DNA of 64,000 nt, taken from Hymenopus coronatus (lineage: Eukaryota; Arthropoda; Insecta; Mantodea; Hymenopodidae). The notes beneath the pieces were generated by a model. The model worked only from the letters and a program-made list of their open reading frames with translations, was not told where the DNA came from and did no database searches. Where the stretch lies: contig CM060896.1 of NCBI GenBank assembly GCA_030762935.1, forward strand, positions 10,678,001-10,742,000, read 5' to 3'. Each line of letters starts with the position of its first letter. The first letter of the stretch is position 1. The position numbers were made by a program, and so were the translations under genes. This document shows, one piece after another, positions 1 to 9,947 of the stretch.

Positions 1-639
1 AGATTTCTCTGTATCCTCTTAAAATTTGCAACATTTAAAGTTATAAACCTTATTTTTGTCATAAAAATATAATTTTTGTGTTTGAAAATTGAAAACATAT
101 GCTTAAATACATCTGACAGTGAAACCTAGCGCAATTTTTATTGATTGTACCTCTGTGAACATGTACAGCAAATGTTATTTGTGTAACAGAAGAACTGCTT
201 CACAAGGAACATTTTACAGGAAGGAAAATGCTGAGAATATCAATAGCGAGAAAGCAAGGAAAGATTTGAATGCATGACTCATTTTAAAATTTACCAGGTT
301 GATAGTTGGACCCTCAGCTTTCCTTTTCCTCTCCTCTGCTGCTGCCTTTTCTTCTCCACAACTTTGTGTTTTACTTTGCATGATGCAAATAAGATCTTGT
401 TGAGCTAAAGTTTTTTCTTGCAGTGTCCAGTCCAATTTCACCTCTAGTGCTTTGCTGTAGCTTCAGTTAAGGCATTTAAGAATGATGCCAGGTGGCCAAT
501 TATACCGTTTTTATATTCAGGAATGTTTAAATTATTTTATGGAATTCATATAAATAAAAGGCAGTTTTTTGTGATTTTCATGAAATTTCAATTATACACA
601 CCCTTAAGTGTAATCCAAAGGACCTTTTGGTCCAGTTGT
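1..639. other. Intronic or flanking AT-rich sequence, with an exon-like open segment on the minus strand (297-456)
   Basis: No recognised gene. On the minus strand about 297-456 reads openly as KLDWTLQEKTLAQQDL, a glutamine/lysine-rich helix-like stretch, then EEKAAAEERKRKAEGPT, and is followed by CTG|GTAAAT, which resembles a donor site. No convincing acceptor lies upstream. It may be a relic of a mobile gene or a chance open frame. Confidence 0.3.
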
Positions 640-1535
640 CACCGTCATCATTATGCTCCAGAAACCAAACAACAGTCAAAACAAATGGCTATATCTGACT
701 CTAAAGCAGCTATTATATCCATAACATCTGATGTAACACCTAATAACTTAAATATTGCAGAATGCCACAAAATAATAAAACAACTAATGAATTTAAATAA
801 AAGATTAATACTTCAATGGATACCAGCACATTGCGGAATACAGGGTAATGAAACAGCTGACTTTCTAGCCAAGAAAGGTAGTAAAATTACATAAAATTCA
901 TCTGATCCAATAAGTTATCACTCTATCAAAAGAATCATTATATCAACATATAATAGCAAAATTAAAGAAGATAATGTATTAAAAACAAAAGAAAAATTTA
1001 TGTAATAACACGACCAGAATCACTACATTACCAAGAAAATCCTCTGTAGCAACTTTTAGACTCCATGACTGTCTCAATAAACATTTATTCAGGATTGGTA
1101 TAGTGAGATCTCCTCTGTGTCCTTTCTGTACACTTAAAGAAGATATGGATGGAAACCATCTATTGTGCTGCCCACCTTTAGTCAACATGATAATATAACA
1201 TCAAAGTACTGGAATGCAAGAGAGCAAATGGCTTCACTGCCAACTGCTCAACATTAGATACCAACCAACCAATCACAAATGGTTTCTTCCAGTGAACTGT
1301 TCCAAAGAAGGTAAAGATGGTCCCATCAGCCGGAATAGTGATGGCCACGATTTTTGGGCTGTGGTGGGGTTGATACTAATGCAAGTGTTTGCTCGATATG
1401 ACGAGAAGTTGGAGACAGCCTCATTTGGCAAAGAAGAAAGTGCTGTTTCATCATGAAAATGTACCAGCACATTCATCCAGAGTTGTTGCTGGCACTCCAA
1501 ACTGCATGAGTATTCATTTGAGTCATTTGTAACCA
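640..1535 (+). mobile_element. Mariner transposase relic, split by a LINE
   Basis: Two pieces of one decayed mariner transposase. At 640-688 the text reads HHYAPETKQQSKQ, the block after the first catalytic Asp. At 1275-1535 frames shift through KEGKDGP and then KKVLFHHENVPAHSS, the second-Asp block with D changed to E. A LINE fragment (689-1274) separates them, bounded by the 8-bp repeat ACAAATGG at 681-688 and 1275-1282, so the LINE landed in an already inserted mariner. Confidence 0.75.
689..1274 (+). mobile_element. 5'-truncated LINE (family L): RNase H and CCHC-like C-terminus
   Basis: The fragment encodes a decayed RNase H domain (SDSKAAI, then WIPAHCGIQGNETADFLAKK with the His and Asp expected near the active site) and a C-terminal zinc-knuckle block CPFCTLKEDMDGNH. 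It ends with an ACCA-type tail (GATACCAACCAACC). It has in-frame stops. Related copies lie at 9412-9652, 29513-29866 and 50570-51224, all ending at the same tail. Flanked by the 8-bp duplication ACAAATGG. Confidence 0.85.
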
Positions 1536-1599
1536 TTTCCATCACTTAAATGGTTTAATTACTTGGGACATGCTTTGAAAATACTCTTGCTTCCATTAT

Positions 1600-2190
1600 C
1601 AACTTTTCGACTGCTGGTGCCATGGTGATCAGATGTTATAGTAAATGGGCCTGCTTTGGTACTGGATTTAGGAAGTTCTGGACAAGGATGTCTCCAGTTG
1701 GGATTTAAAAATTTATCAGATGGTTTCTGTTCTTCCAGATGCGGATATTCTCCCAGATTTTCAATTCATAACTGTTTCTTGTACCTATTAATAAATATGG
1801 AATATTCTCTATATTGTGATGTTCTCTCAAAAAATGCCATGCTGCTATTGATTTACTTTTCTGTTTTAATTTTATGCTCCTAAGATGATCCTTGTTCCTA
1901 GCTGCGAAGTTTATTTTTGTTTACCCTATGTAACATTTTTCGCAATCTGAATAGTTTATCCTGCATATTCTCTATTGGAATTTAATCTTTTGACTTTTGA
2001 ATTGAAAAATTACTTGTGAGTGCTAGGTTATTTTGATCTTTGAAGCTTTTTTAAAACTTGTTGAATGCCAAAATGTGGTATATGAACTTACTAATGTGAT
2101 TTTTTCATCCTTATTTGAGGTGAGGGTGCTGGTGTCTTTAATGTGTTTTTTGTTGTTTTTTTTTGTTTGTTTTGGCTTGTTTATTTTTAC
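1600..2190 (-). mobile_element. Penelope-like element relic with GIY-YIG domain
   Basis: Reading the minus strand, a decayed frame gives TTFWHSTSFKKASKIK, then CYIG-stop-TKINFAARNKDHLRS and AWHFLREHHNI. These correspond to the end of the RT region and the GIY-YIG endonuclease of Penelope-like elements (compare the better copy at 26200-27208). Several stops and frameshifts, non-functional. Confidence 0.7.
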
Positions 2191-2194
2191 CTTT

Positions 2195-3090
2195 TCTACA
2201 TGTACTATGTGCATAGTTTACAGAGAAGGTATTGTGTTGCACCTAAAATTTTGATGCCAAAATTAGAAACCCCCAGATTCCAAAATAAATTAGAAAAAGG
2301 TCCATTGTATTTAAGTTCAGTATCTTCCAAGGATGTAACACAAAGATTTTCAAGAAAATTCCCCCACTCCCAATTACTCTTTACACGGAAAAATTTTCAA
2401 AAACTACTCAAAAATTTCTCTAGCAATTTTGATTAAAATACACACACACACACGCACACACATGCATGCGCATGCACACACACACTCTCACTCTCACTCC
2501 CTCACTCACTCACTCACTCACTCACTCACTCACTCACTCACTCACTCACTCACTCACTCACTCACTCACTCACTCACTCACTCACTCACTCACTCACTCA
2601 CTCACTCACTCACTCACTCACTCACTCACTCACTCACTCACTCACTCACTCACTCACTCACTCACTCACTCACTCACTCACTCACTCACTCACTCACTCA
2701 CTCACTCACTCACTCACTCACTCACTCACTCACTCACTCACTCACTCACTCACTCACTCACTCACTCACTCACTCACTCACTCACTCACTCACTCACTCA
2801 CTCACTCACTCACTCACTCACTCACTCACTCACTCACTCACTCACTCACTCACTCACTCACTCACTCACTCACTCACTCACTCACTCACTCACTCACTCA
2901 CTCACTCACTCACTCACTCACTCACTCACTCACTCACTCACTCACTCACTCACTCACTCACAATGGGCCTTGTTTTTGAAGGACTCAGGGGACCCAAAAA
3001 CATATATTTCCAGTGAAATCTTGACATCAAATTTTTGGACGCATTACATCTTCTGTATCCCTGTGTACATATGGGGCTAGAGGAACTAAA
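2195..3090. mobile_element. R1 repeat remains, two heads around a microsatellite
   Basis: At 2195-2433 an R1 head runs forward (CTTTTCTACATGTACTATGT, then CCAAGGATGTAACACAAAG). At 2963-3090 another R1 head runs in reverse (ACCCAAAAACATATATTTCC). Between them R1's internal AC-type repeat has become a very long CACT tract. A further short R1 piece lies at 3145-3180. Confidence 0.7.
2500..2962. repeat. (CACT)n microsatellite, about 115 units
   Basis: An essentially perfect tetranucleotide tract of about 460 bp, preceded by imperfect AC/CTCACT sequence from 2437. It is open in several frames, giving Leu-Thr-His-Ser repeats, which are not evidence of a gene. Confidence 0.98.
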
Positions 3091-3520
3091 AAAGATGCAA
3101 AATCAGTCCTAATTATTACACATATTTTAATAATTTACTTAATTTTCAAGAAAATTCCCCCACTCCAAACTACTGAAAAATTGCATGAAATATTATCATA
3201 TTTTTTTTTGTTTTCTTAAAAGCAGCACTAATGATTTTGACCATGTGATGTTTTCTTTTATGCCCTAAATTTCCAAATACTTACTTTTCAACTTCTTTCA
3301 GGTGCTTTAAATGTTTTTTTTCATGATTATGCAAACAGCAAGGAATTTCAAAGTCACCCAGTTTTTAAAAATCTGACTCTCTTTGCCTACAACGAAATAT
3401 GCAATGAAAACATTTCTGTAAACAATTATCTTGATTAACAAAAATAGGTAGAGGAATAATTATTTTAAGCAACATAATTTGTGTGAATGAAGTTATTTTA
3501 ACTTTGCTGTTTGTGTGCAG
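3091..3520. other. Intron upstream of DHX38 exon a
   Basis: AT-rich sequence with a short R1 fragment near 3145-3180 and the acceptor for exon a. Nothing else is recognised. Confidence 0.5.
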
Positions 3521-3735
3521 GCATTACCGTGCAGCCTACGAGGAAACTCCAACTCACACGGGTGGCATATCTTATGAAGCTCGGGAAAGAATAGCTGAAA
3601 GGCTGCAGAAACACAGAGAAAGAGGAGTTCATGCTTCTACAAAAGACAAAAAGAGAGAGAAACGAAAAGATGAAGACTCTGATAGGCATAGAAGCTCACG
3701 TGACCGTGATAAGGATAGAAGATCTCACGATAGAG
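3521..3735 (+). CDS. DHX38: DHX38 exon a: N-terminal ETPTHTGG and RD/RS-like region
   Basis: The exon is preceded by TTTGTGTGCAG and followed by GTAAGTATT. It begins with the last base of a codon and ends after the first base of the next. It encodes HYRAAYEETPTHTGGIS, then a basic, arginine/glutamate-rich stretch ending in RDRDKDRRSHDR. This matches the part of metazoan DHX38 where an ETPSHPGG-type motif precedes the charged RS/RD-like domain of the N-terminus. Low-complexity segments of this kind serve spliceosome targeting in DEAH splicing helicases, not catalysis. At least one upstream exon must exist to the left, because the reading frame is entered mid-codon. Confidence 0.93.
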
Positions 3736-3915
3736 GTAAGTATTGAATTTTCTGAATGTGCAAAACAAGATAAAGTGTTACAGAGCCTGTAACATTTCAG
3801 GTAATGTTGCATCCTTTGTGTCCAGGCAACTTTAGAAAGGAACAGATCACTATGATAACAGTTAGACTGGCAAATGGCAAAGCAGTCCAGGCTTGTTATG
3901 GGAATAGAAATAATT

Positions 3916-5246
3916 TACCGTATTTATTCAAATACGAGACAGTGTTTTTTTCCAAAATATGAATGTTCAGAATTGGGGGATGATCTTGCATTCGTGATGT
4001 GTTTTCCGAATGCCATGTGGGGATAAGTAAGTTTGAAACTTTGCTGGTACAGCAGTGGCGAAGGCTGGGGGAAATGGTATAGATTACCAACAAGGTCGCA
4101 GATTTTGCTCATTTCATTTCGTGCCAAAATTTGCCCTCGCGTCACACATATACTGTACATTTCCAGTTACCCCTCTGCCTCTCTATGCTTCCTGCAATAT
4201 AAATGTACGTGCAAATTTGAATTTGATAAAACATTTTACGATATTTATAAATGTAAAAAGAAGCTAGTAACACAAATATTAATATTATAATTAATGATTG
4301 TAACAATTCTCCACTTAGCTTTTGGAATCCAAGGACTAGTTTTGCAATAAATTGGTCTATTGCATCGACAGCATTATACTCTCTCACCAAATTTGTTTTG
4401 ATTCCAGCAGTTAGCAATGCCTTAGTACACAATCCACCTTGTAGCAGTAACCATAACAATGTTAATAAACAAGATCAAAAACAAACTGAGCTGACGATGC
4501 AATAGACCAGTTTATTGCGAAATTTGTCTTTGGATTCCAAAAGATAAGTGGAGAATTGTTACAATTATTAATTGTTATATTAATGTTTCATGATATGTTA
4601 TATTAAGCATGTTGTGTTAATAGAAATATCACCATCGTTACAGCTACCCTCATGCCGTCATCACGTTTTACTATCACATCTCTCCCACTCAAAATATTGA
4701 TTTACACGGAAATTCAAATTAGGTAAAACGTTTTACAATATATTATATTAAGTATGTTGTCTTAATTAAAAAACATATCCATAATCATCGTTACAGCTAA
4801 GCTGCCCCACCACCACCGAACAGACATACTGGTACATTTTCGTTCTCTGCCTCTCTGCCACTAGCAATGTGCAAATTCAAAGTAGGTAAAAAAGTTTATG
4901 ATACCTATATTACATTAAGTATGTTATCTAAATAGAAAATAATATCCATCATCATTGTTGTAGTTATACTGCCGCTACTGCCATTGTTGTACCATTGCAT
5001 CCATATACACATTTCTGTCAACCACTCAAAATGTGAATTTCTATGCAAATTCAAATGATGTTAAAAAAATTAGGGACATAATCAAATAGTGCCCATTATT
5101 TGTACAAAATATATGGCAAATCTTTAAACATCATTTAAACATTAAGTTATGTATTTTTATATAGATGACATGTTAAATTTCAAAATTAAGTTTTGAAAAA
5201 TCATCGTGCATTTGAGGTCGTCTTGTATTTGGTTAAATATGGTGTA
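3916..5246. mobile_element. R2 TIR element, copy 1, with tandem subrepeats
   Basis: Starts TACCGTATTTATTCAAATAC and ends with an imperfect inverted copy (GTATTTGGTTAAATATGGTG). The interior has about four degenerate copies of a unit near 180 bp: a GTTACAGCTA stretch, a CTCTCTGCC stretch, CAAATTCAAATTAGGTAAAA, then ATTAAGTATGTTGTCT, at roughly 4140-4290, 4590-4790, 4790-4960 and 4960-5080. A MITE (4288-4578) sits inside. No coding sequence, so it is a non-autonomous DNA element; superfamily not determined. Confidence 0.65.
4288..4578. mobile_element. MITE with about 80-bp inverted arms
   Basis: The left arm (about 4288-4370, containing GTAACAATTCTCCACTTAGC and GGTCTATTGCATCG) is mirrored by the right arm (about 4494-4578, containing CGATGCAATAGACCAG and GGAGAATTGTTAC). 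The spacer is about 120 bp with no coding capacity. A decayed related right half may lie at 46930-47045. Confidence 0.7.
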
Positions 5247-6479
5247 ATTGGAAGTGTAGTTATCCGATTAGCTTTATTTGTGGTTAATGAGTTAATGAAA
5301 TTTGAGACAGTATGTTTTGCATAATAATGATAATGGATAACACACCAGGCACTTCAGTTTGTCATGCTGCATGTTTTCGTTAAAATGAAAAAGTGTAGTA
5401 TTGTCACATGTGTCATTGGCGAGAGTTTAATTTATTATGTTTTAGTAATTACGAATTAATTAATCTGAATTAATTGGGATTTGAGCTTACATATTCTTAG
5501 GAAAATACAAGCTTTGTTATAAGCTGATGAAATAACAGGATGGAAGCGACTAGCCTCTTCCGATGGCACTCCCAGTGGACTTTTGATGCCACCAACTTCC
5601 ATTCGGTTTACGTGCACATTCGCACTTTGACATCACACAGGATATTCTAGAACATTTAAGCACTCGGTGCTGATTGGCTAAGTCTACCCACTATGGTTCT
5701 TCATATTAGGAGAACGGCCACCATGTTGGAATGCCCTTCCGGGGATGTCACTAAATCTATTTAAGGGACGGTCCTCCGGGGCTATTGTCTTTGACCGTCG
5801 GGTAACCTCTATTTTGCTTGTGTGCGTCTTGAGGCGTCGCTCTGGGCTCAACCGGCCACCACTTTGACCACTTCATCTCTCACCTCGCCTAGACACATCA
5901 TGGCATATTTCTTAAGGTAAGGATTTATGTTAGTAACTCCATAATGAGAATGATATTGGCCAGGATAGTGTGACATCCTCCACCTTTGTAAACCAAACAT
6001 GCGTAACCAACAGATTATTTAATCTTTCTTAATATATTAGCTTAACTTAAGTCCCATTATTATCATTGCTCTACCATCTACCTTCCTTTCACTACCCTCA
6101 AATAGCTATTCCCCCCTGTGTCCAACTTGAGTTGTGATAGTATTGTTCAATGATTCACATTTTACTTGTGATGGGAAAACTTGCTAGGAGATAAAAGATG
6201 GCTGTTTATGCAGACTTTTTGCTATCTATAACTGTTAGATATTGATTTAACACGTTAAAATGGGCCTTGAACATCCGGACATCCAGCAAATGTTAGTTAT
6301 CAAGGAAATCATTGCTAAAGTCCACTGATCATCAAAAGAAAGTTCTCAAATAGGCAAAGGACATAGGTGTGTTGACAGGAATGACAATTCTTAAAAACTT
6401 GGTAGCCTGATGGGTGCCACGATTTCAACTTTGAAGCTGTTTAAGTGAAATCGAAGGAATTTTGGCATCTCGTTGTCAC
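5247..6479. other. Intron a/b, with a GC-richer promoter-like or LTR-like block at 5525-5925
   Basis: Mostly unrecognised. Between 5525 and 5925 base composition rises and the text contains CTATTTAAGGGACGG (TATA-like), a C/G-rich stretch with CTCCGGGGC and GACCGTCGGG, an ATG at about 5899, and a strong donor-like TTAAG|GTAAGGA at about 5915. It could be a solo LTR, the 5' end of a mobile element, or a promoter of an unannotated transcript. No gene is claimed. Confidence 0.35.
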
Positions 6480-6600
6480 TGTCAATGAGACCTGAACTCA
6501 TCAAACTCTGAAAACCAAACAACAATCCAAACATCTGACTACTTGCAGTGAATCTGCTCCAAAGAAGCCAAAGACAGTCACATCTGCCGGAACGAATTTT
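6480..6600 (+). mobile_element. Mariner transposase fragment
   Basis: A short decayed piece whose translation includes KTKQQSKH and SESAPKKPKTVTSAG, matching the same transposase region as 640-1535. It abuts R1 at 6601. Confidence 0.6.
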
Positions 6601-6601
6601 A

Positions 6602-7427
6602 CTTTCTGTAGCCCCATGTACATAGTGGATAGAGAAGGTACTACATTCCACCCAAAATTTTATGTCAAGACTACATCAGAAATATATGTTTTAGGTTCCC
6701 TTGAATCCTAAAAAAAACATTTTTAGAGCAAGGTCTGTGGATGTGGGTAGGTGCATGTATGCACATAGCTCAAAAATGAAAATATCCTTAAATACCAAAC
6801 TTGGTATTTAGGTTTAGTGTTGTCCAAGGTTGTGACACAAAGATTTTCAAGAAAATCACCCCACCACAAACTACCCTTTACATGGAAAACTTTTTGAAAA
6901 TGTTGATTTTCTCAAAAATGGCTGTAACAATTTTAATTAAAATACTGTATATTAAAGACATGTACACAAGTATAATGTATATCTTTAATGTTCTGGGAAT
7001 AGCCTCTGAAGACCTCTTTATTGTGGATGAGTTTTGCTGGATTTTGCATAACTAGTAAACTGTAATAAATACACAAAAACTTACTACACAAGATATGTAG
7101 ATCTTGTTGAAACACAATTTATATCACATACATTTTTATCGTGGAGTTGACCGTTTTTGAGATATTCCTTGTTATTGGTTACAGTTTTAAAATACTTAAA
7201 AACTTCTCACATATGGAAATCTGTCAACTCCTGGCTATGCAAAGAAATGTATTTCTCTGGCAGCCATCTTTTAAAAGATTTGACAATCGTTTTAGCCTAA
7301 TCTAATTCCTTCTACTTTCAAGAAAGCAAGTAATAAGACAATTCCAACTAATGCTTATGTTGGTTATCATGAAGTAGTAAGTTATTAGAGAAAAATAGAG
7401 AAAGTCATGTGAATGGAACACATCAGA
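6602..7427 (+). mobile_element. R1 repeat, near full-length, forward
   Basis: From CTTTCTGTAGCC to CACATCAGA. It carries the full R1 order: palindromic head, short GT-rich stretch, ACCAAACTTGGTATTTA, CCAAGG..GACACAAAGATT, AATAGCCTCTGAAGACC, GAGATATTCCTTGTTATTGG, and the tail with TAGAGAAAGTCATGTGAA. The frame from 6801 to 7055 is open and resembles the open frame seen in R1 copies at 56054 and 54508. Confidence 0.85.
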
Positions 7428-8129
7428 AACATCATAGAAATGATATGGTTTGAACATTTGTAAAAAATTGCAGTTGAGAGTAAGAACTGTCAAGTGAATA
7501 TATAGATGGAGCCCTCTCAAATCTGGATCAAGAGGCAGACCTGAAATACATGCAGATAAGAAAATGCACAGAACTGATTAGGGATTACACAGAATAGAGG
7601 AAAATTATAGAGAAGGCCAAAACATTTTGTTAATGGAGTTCTATCAAGAAATTGGACTATTTGTGGGATATCTCTATAATATTGAGAAAATAAGTGACCC
7701 CAATGCAGAAGCTGTTACGTGCTGATGTACTGCAGCTCATGTTCTATGTGGCAGAACCAAGAAGTTGCTGTTTTGGGAATAATTTTCTAATACTAAGGAT
7801 CGAATTCATAAGTGTCCGTTCACAAACATCACTCTTACAGGCCAATAAGGAATTAAAAGCGATGTTGTTTCACCAAAGCCACTGTCATAAATAATGTAGG
7901 TCCTCAGCTAAACAGAGACATAACCTAACATTTGGTATACAGAGAAAGTCCACACCTACTTCAAGTTTAATAGCTACAATCCCACAACACACAAATATAC
8001 AGCTCTGAACAGTTTAACGTACAGATTAGTACACATTCCCATGGAGAATAGTGAACACCAAAAAGAATACCAACAGATACTCCAAACATACTACCTTACT
8101 ATTTTTCAATGTTATCGTCATTGCTACCA
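7428..8129. other. Intron a/b, unassigned
   Basis: Nothing recognised with confidence. At 7520-7640 a stretch resembling a LINE 3' end (GSRGRPE-like text and charged residues) is possible but weak. Confidence 0.3.
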
Positions 8130-8759
8130 AGGTATTTATTGTCAAGATGTCACTGTCTCTTTGGGATCTTCATGACTGGGAAATCTTTTCCATCCAAAAG
8201 GTCATGTACGGGTCCAAAGTGAAACACTGGTTTTTCTGAATTCTTTTATCAACATTTTCTTGTAACTCCTCCATAACGATTGATGAACTTCCACTCTGGT
8301 CTTTATCGTACACACTGGTTCATCCTTGATTACTTATAAATTATGCGCCATTTCCTCACTGAAGACTCGTTCATTGCATTATCACCATACACTTGCATTA
8401 TTTGCCTATAAAATTTGATTGGCCGAACATTTTGTGCATTAAAAAAACGAATAACTTCTTTGATGGTAGAAAAGTATAACATCAGCATTGAAAAACTGGT
8501 ACCATGTGACAATAAATATCTTGACAGAATGGAGAATACGTGAGAAATAGAAAAAGGAGTAATTTCTTTGGCAGCAGAAAAGTATAGCATTGGCATTGAA
8601 AAACTGGCACCAGTGACAATAAACATCTTGACAGAATGGAGAATACGTTGAGAAATAGAGTAAGCTACTGTAAATTTGTAAATAAAGTTTAATATTGATT
8701 TTTTTTTTTCATTATTATTTAGTTATGCCAAATTGTTTGATACTTTCTGGATGGCCCTC
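8130..8759 (-). mobile_element. Mariner relic, N-terminal helix-turn-helix part and one TIR
   Basis: The end at 8739-8759 reads CTTTCTGGATGGCCCTCG followed by TA, a typical mariner terminus with its TA target. On the minus strand the frame gives EVIRFFNAQ, IMQVYGDNAMNESSVRKW (helix-turn-helix), then SVYDKDQSG and VDKRIQKNQ with a stop between. The catalytic part is missing. Confidence 0.75.
8453..8668. repeat. Tandem duplication, about 108-bp unit
   Basis: Two direct copies (8453-8560 and 8561-8668) share AGAAAAGTATA, ATTGAAAAACTGG and ATCTTGACAGAATGGAGAAT. They lie inside the mariner relic and repeat its upstream region. Confidence 0.85.
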
Positions 8760-9040
8760 GTAGATTGTCTCTGCCATTTTCTTAATTTTGAGTTCTTGAA
8801 TAGCTATTAAATTTATTATTATTAAAATCAATTATTAAAATTAAAATAATGTTCCTATGCTCTTATTATTCAAATTACACAAGTATTACTGTATTTGTAA
8901 TGGTTGTCATTTCTTTGTGTTGATAAAATGATGTTTAGCCCATTTCTGCAAGAACCTATTCAATTGCTTAGAAATAAATCATTAACATGATGTAATTATG
9001 TTGTGTGGAAATTTAATGCATTTTGTGTTTAACATTTTAG
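8760..9040. other. Intron upstream of DHX38 exon b
   Basis: AT-rich, no recognised element, ends in the exon b acceptor. Confidence 0.5.
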
Positions 9041-9212
9041 ATAGAAAACGAGAACATAGAGATAGGAGAAGTAGAGACAGAGAGAGTGAGAGAGGTACAG
9101 AGCGCAGCGCCAGAGAGAAGAGCACACCAAGGTCCATTGATTGGAGTGAGTCACCTCGTTTTAAGGATGAACCATTGACACCCAATATCAAAATTAAGGA
9201 TTCTCCTTCCAG
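9041..9212 (+). CDS. DHX38: DHX38 exon b: RD/RE-rich N-terminal segment
   Basis: The acceptor is AACATTTTAG and the donor CCAG|GTATGT. The split codon G|AT from exon a gives Asp. The exon encodes RKREHRDRRSRDRESERG and then a less charged part with SPRFKDEPLTP and KDSPSR. It ends with AG, the first two bases of an arginine codon completed in exon c. Composition and order match the charged N-terminal domain of DHX38. Similarity in this low-complexity region is weak on its own, so the assignment rests on phase continuity and on the strong exons further downstream. Confidence 0.88.
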
Positions 9213-9411
9213 GTATGTTTCCTCTTGTAATAGATTTCCACATTAAAGATAAAATTCTGGGGCATTTTGAGAATTTAGGAAACACTATTTACCGTGGAAT
9301 TGTATAAAACTGAGTCAATATTTTAAAATTCTGACTAATTTTTAAATGAGTCCATTTTAATGTGCTCCACTATTTACAAATATTCCTAGTTCATTTATAC
9401 TATTTACTGTA

Positions 9412-9652
9412 AGAAAATGCTGTGTAGCAACTTTTAGACTCCTAACAGGCCATGACTGTCTCAATAAATTCAGGATTCGTATAGTGAGATCTCCTCTGTG
9501 TCCTTTCTGTACACTTAAAGAAGATATGGATGGAAACCATCTCCTGCGCTGCCCAACCTTTAGTCAACATGATAACATAACATCAAAATACTGGAACGCA
9601 AGAGAGCAAATGGCTTCACTGCCAACTGCTCTACATTAGATACCAACCAACC
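9412..9652 (+). mobile_element. LINE family L, short 3' fragment with 10-bp TSD
   Basis: Encodes the C-terminal zinc-knuckle region (CPFCTLKEDMDGNHLLRC) and ends at the ACCA tail. It is bounded by ATTTACTGTA at 9402-9411 and 9653-9662. The insertion lies at the left end of R2 copy 2. Confidence 0.9.
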
Positions 9653-9894
9653 ATTTACTGTATTTATCTGAATGTTTTTTTCCAAAATATTAATGTTGAG
9701 AACTGGGGGTCTTCTTGCATTCACAATATATGTTTTTGGAATACCCATGAGGAAAAAGTAAGTTTTAAACTTTGCGGGTACACAGGGTTGCCAACTCTCC
9801 CAGAATGGCCGGGAGTCTCCTAAAATTGAATGGAATCTCCCGACCCCCGGAACTGAAATTAAATCTCTGGAATTATGTAATATCTCATTATTCC

Positions 9895-9947
<53 letters not shown>

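Noticed and set aside
1214..1545. Separate small genes on both strands
   Set aside because: These frames are the decayed LINE end and the mariner relic read in different frames.
2429..3080. Long open frames with Leu-Thr-His-Ser repeats
   Set aside because: These are translations of the CACT microsatellite in several frames; no gene.
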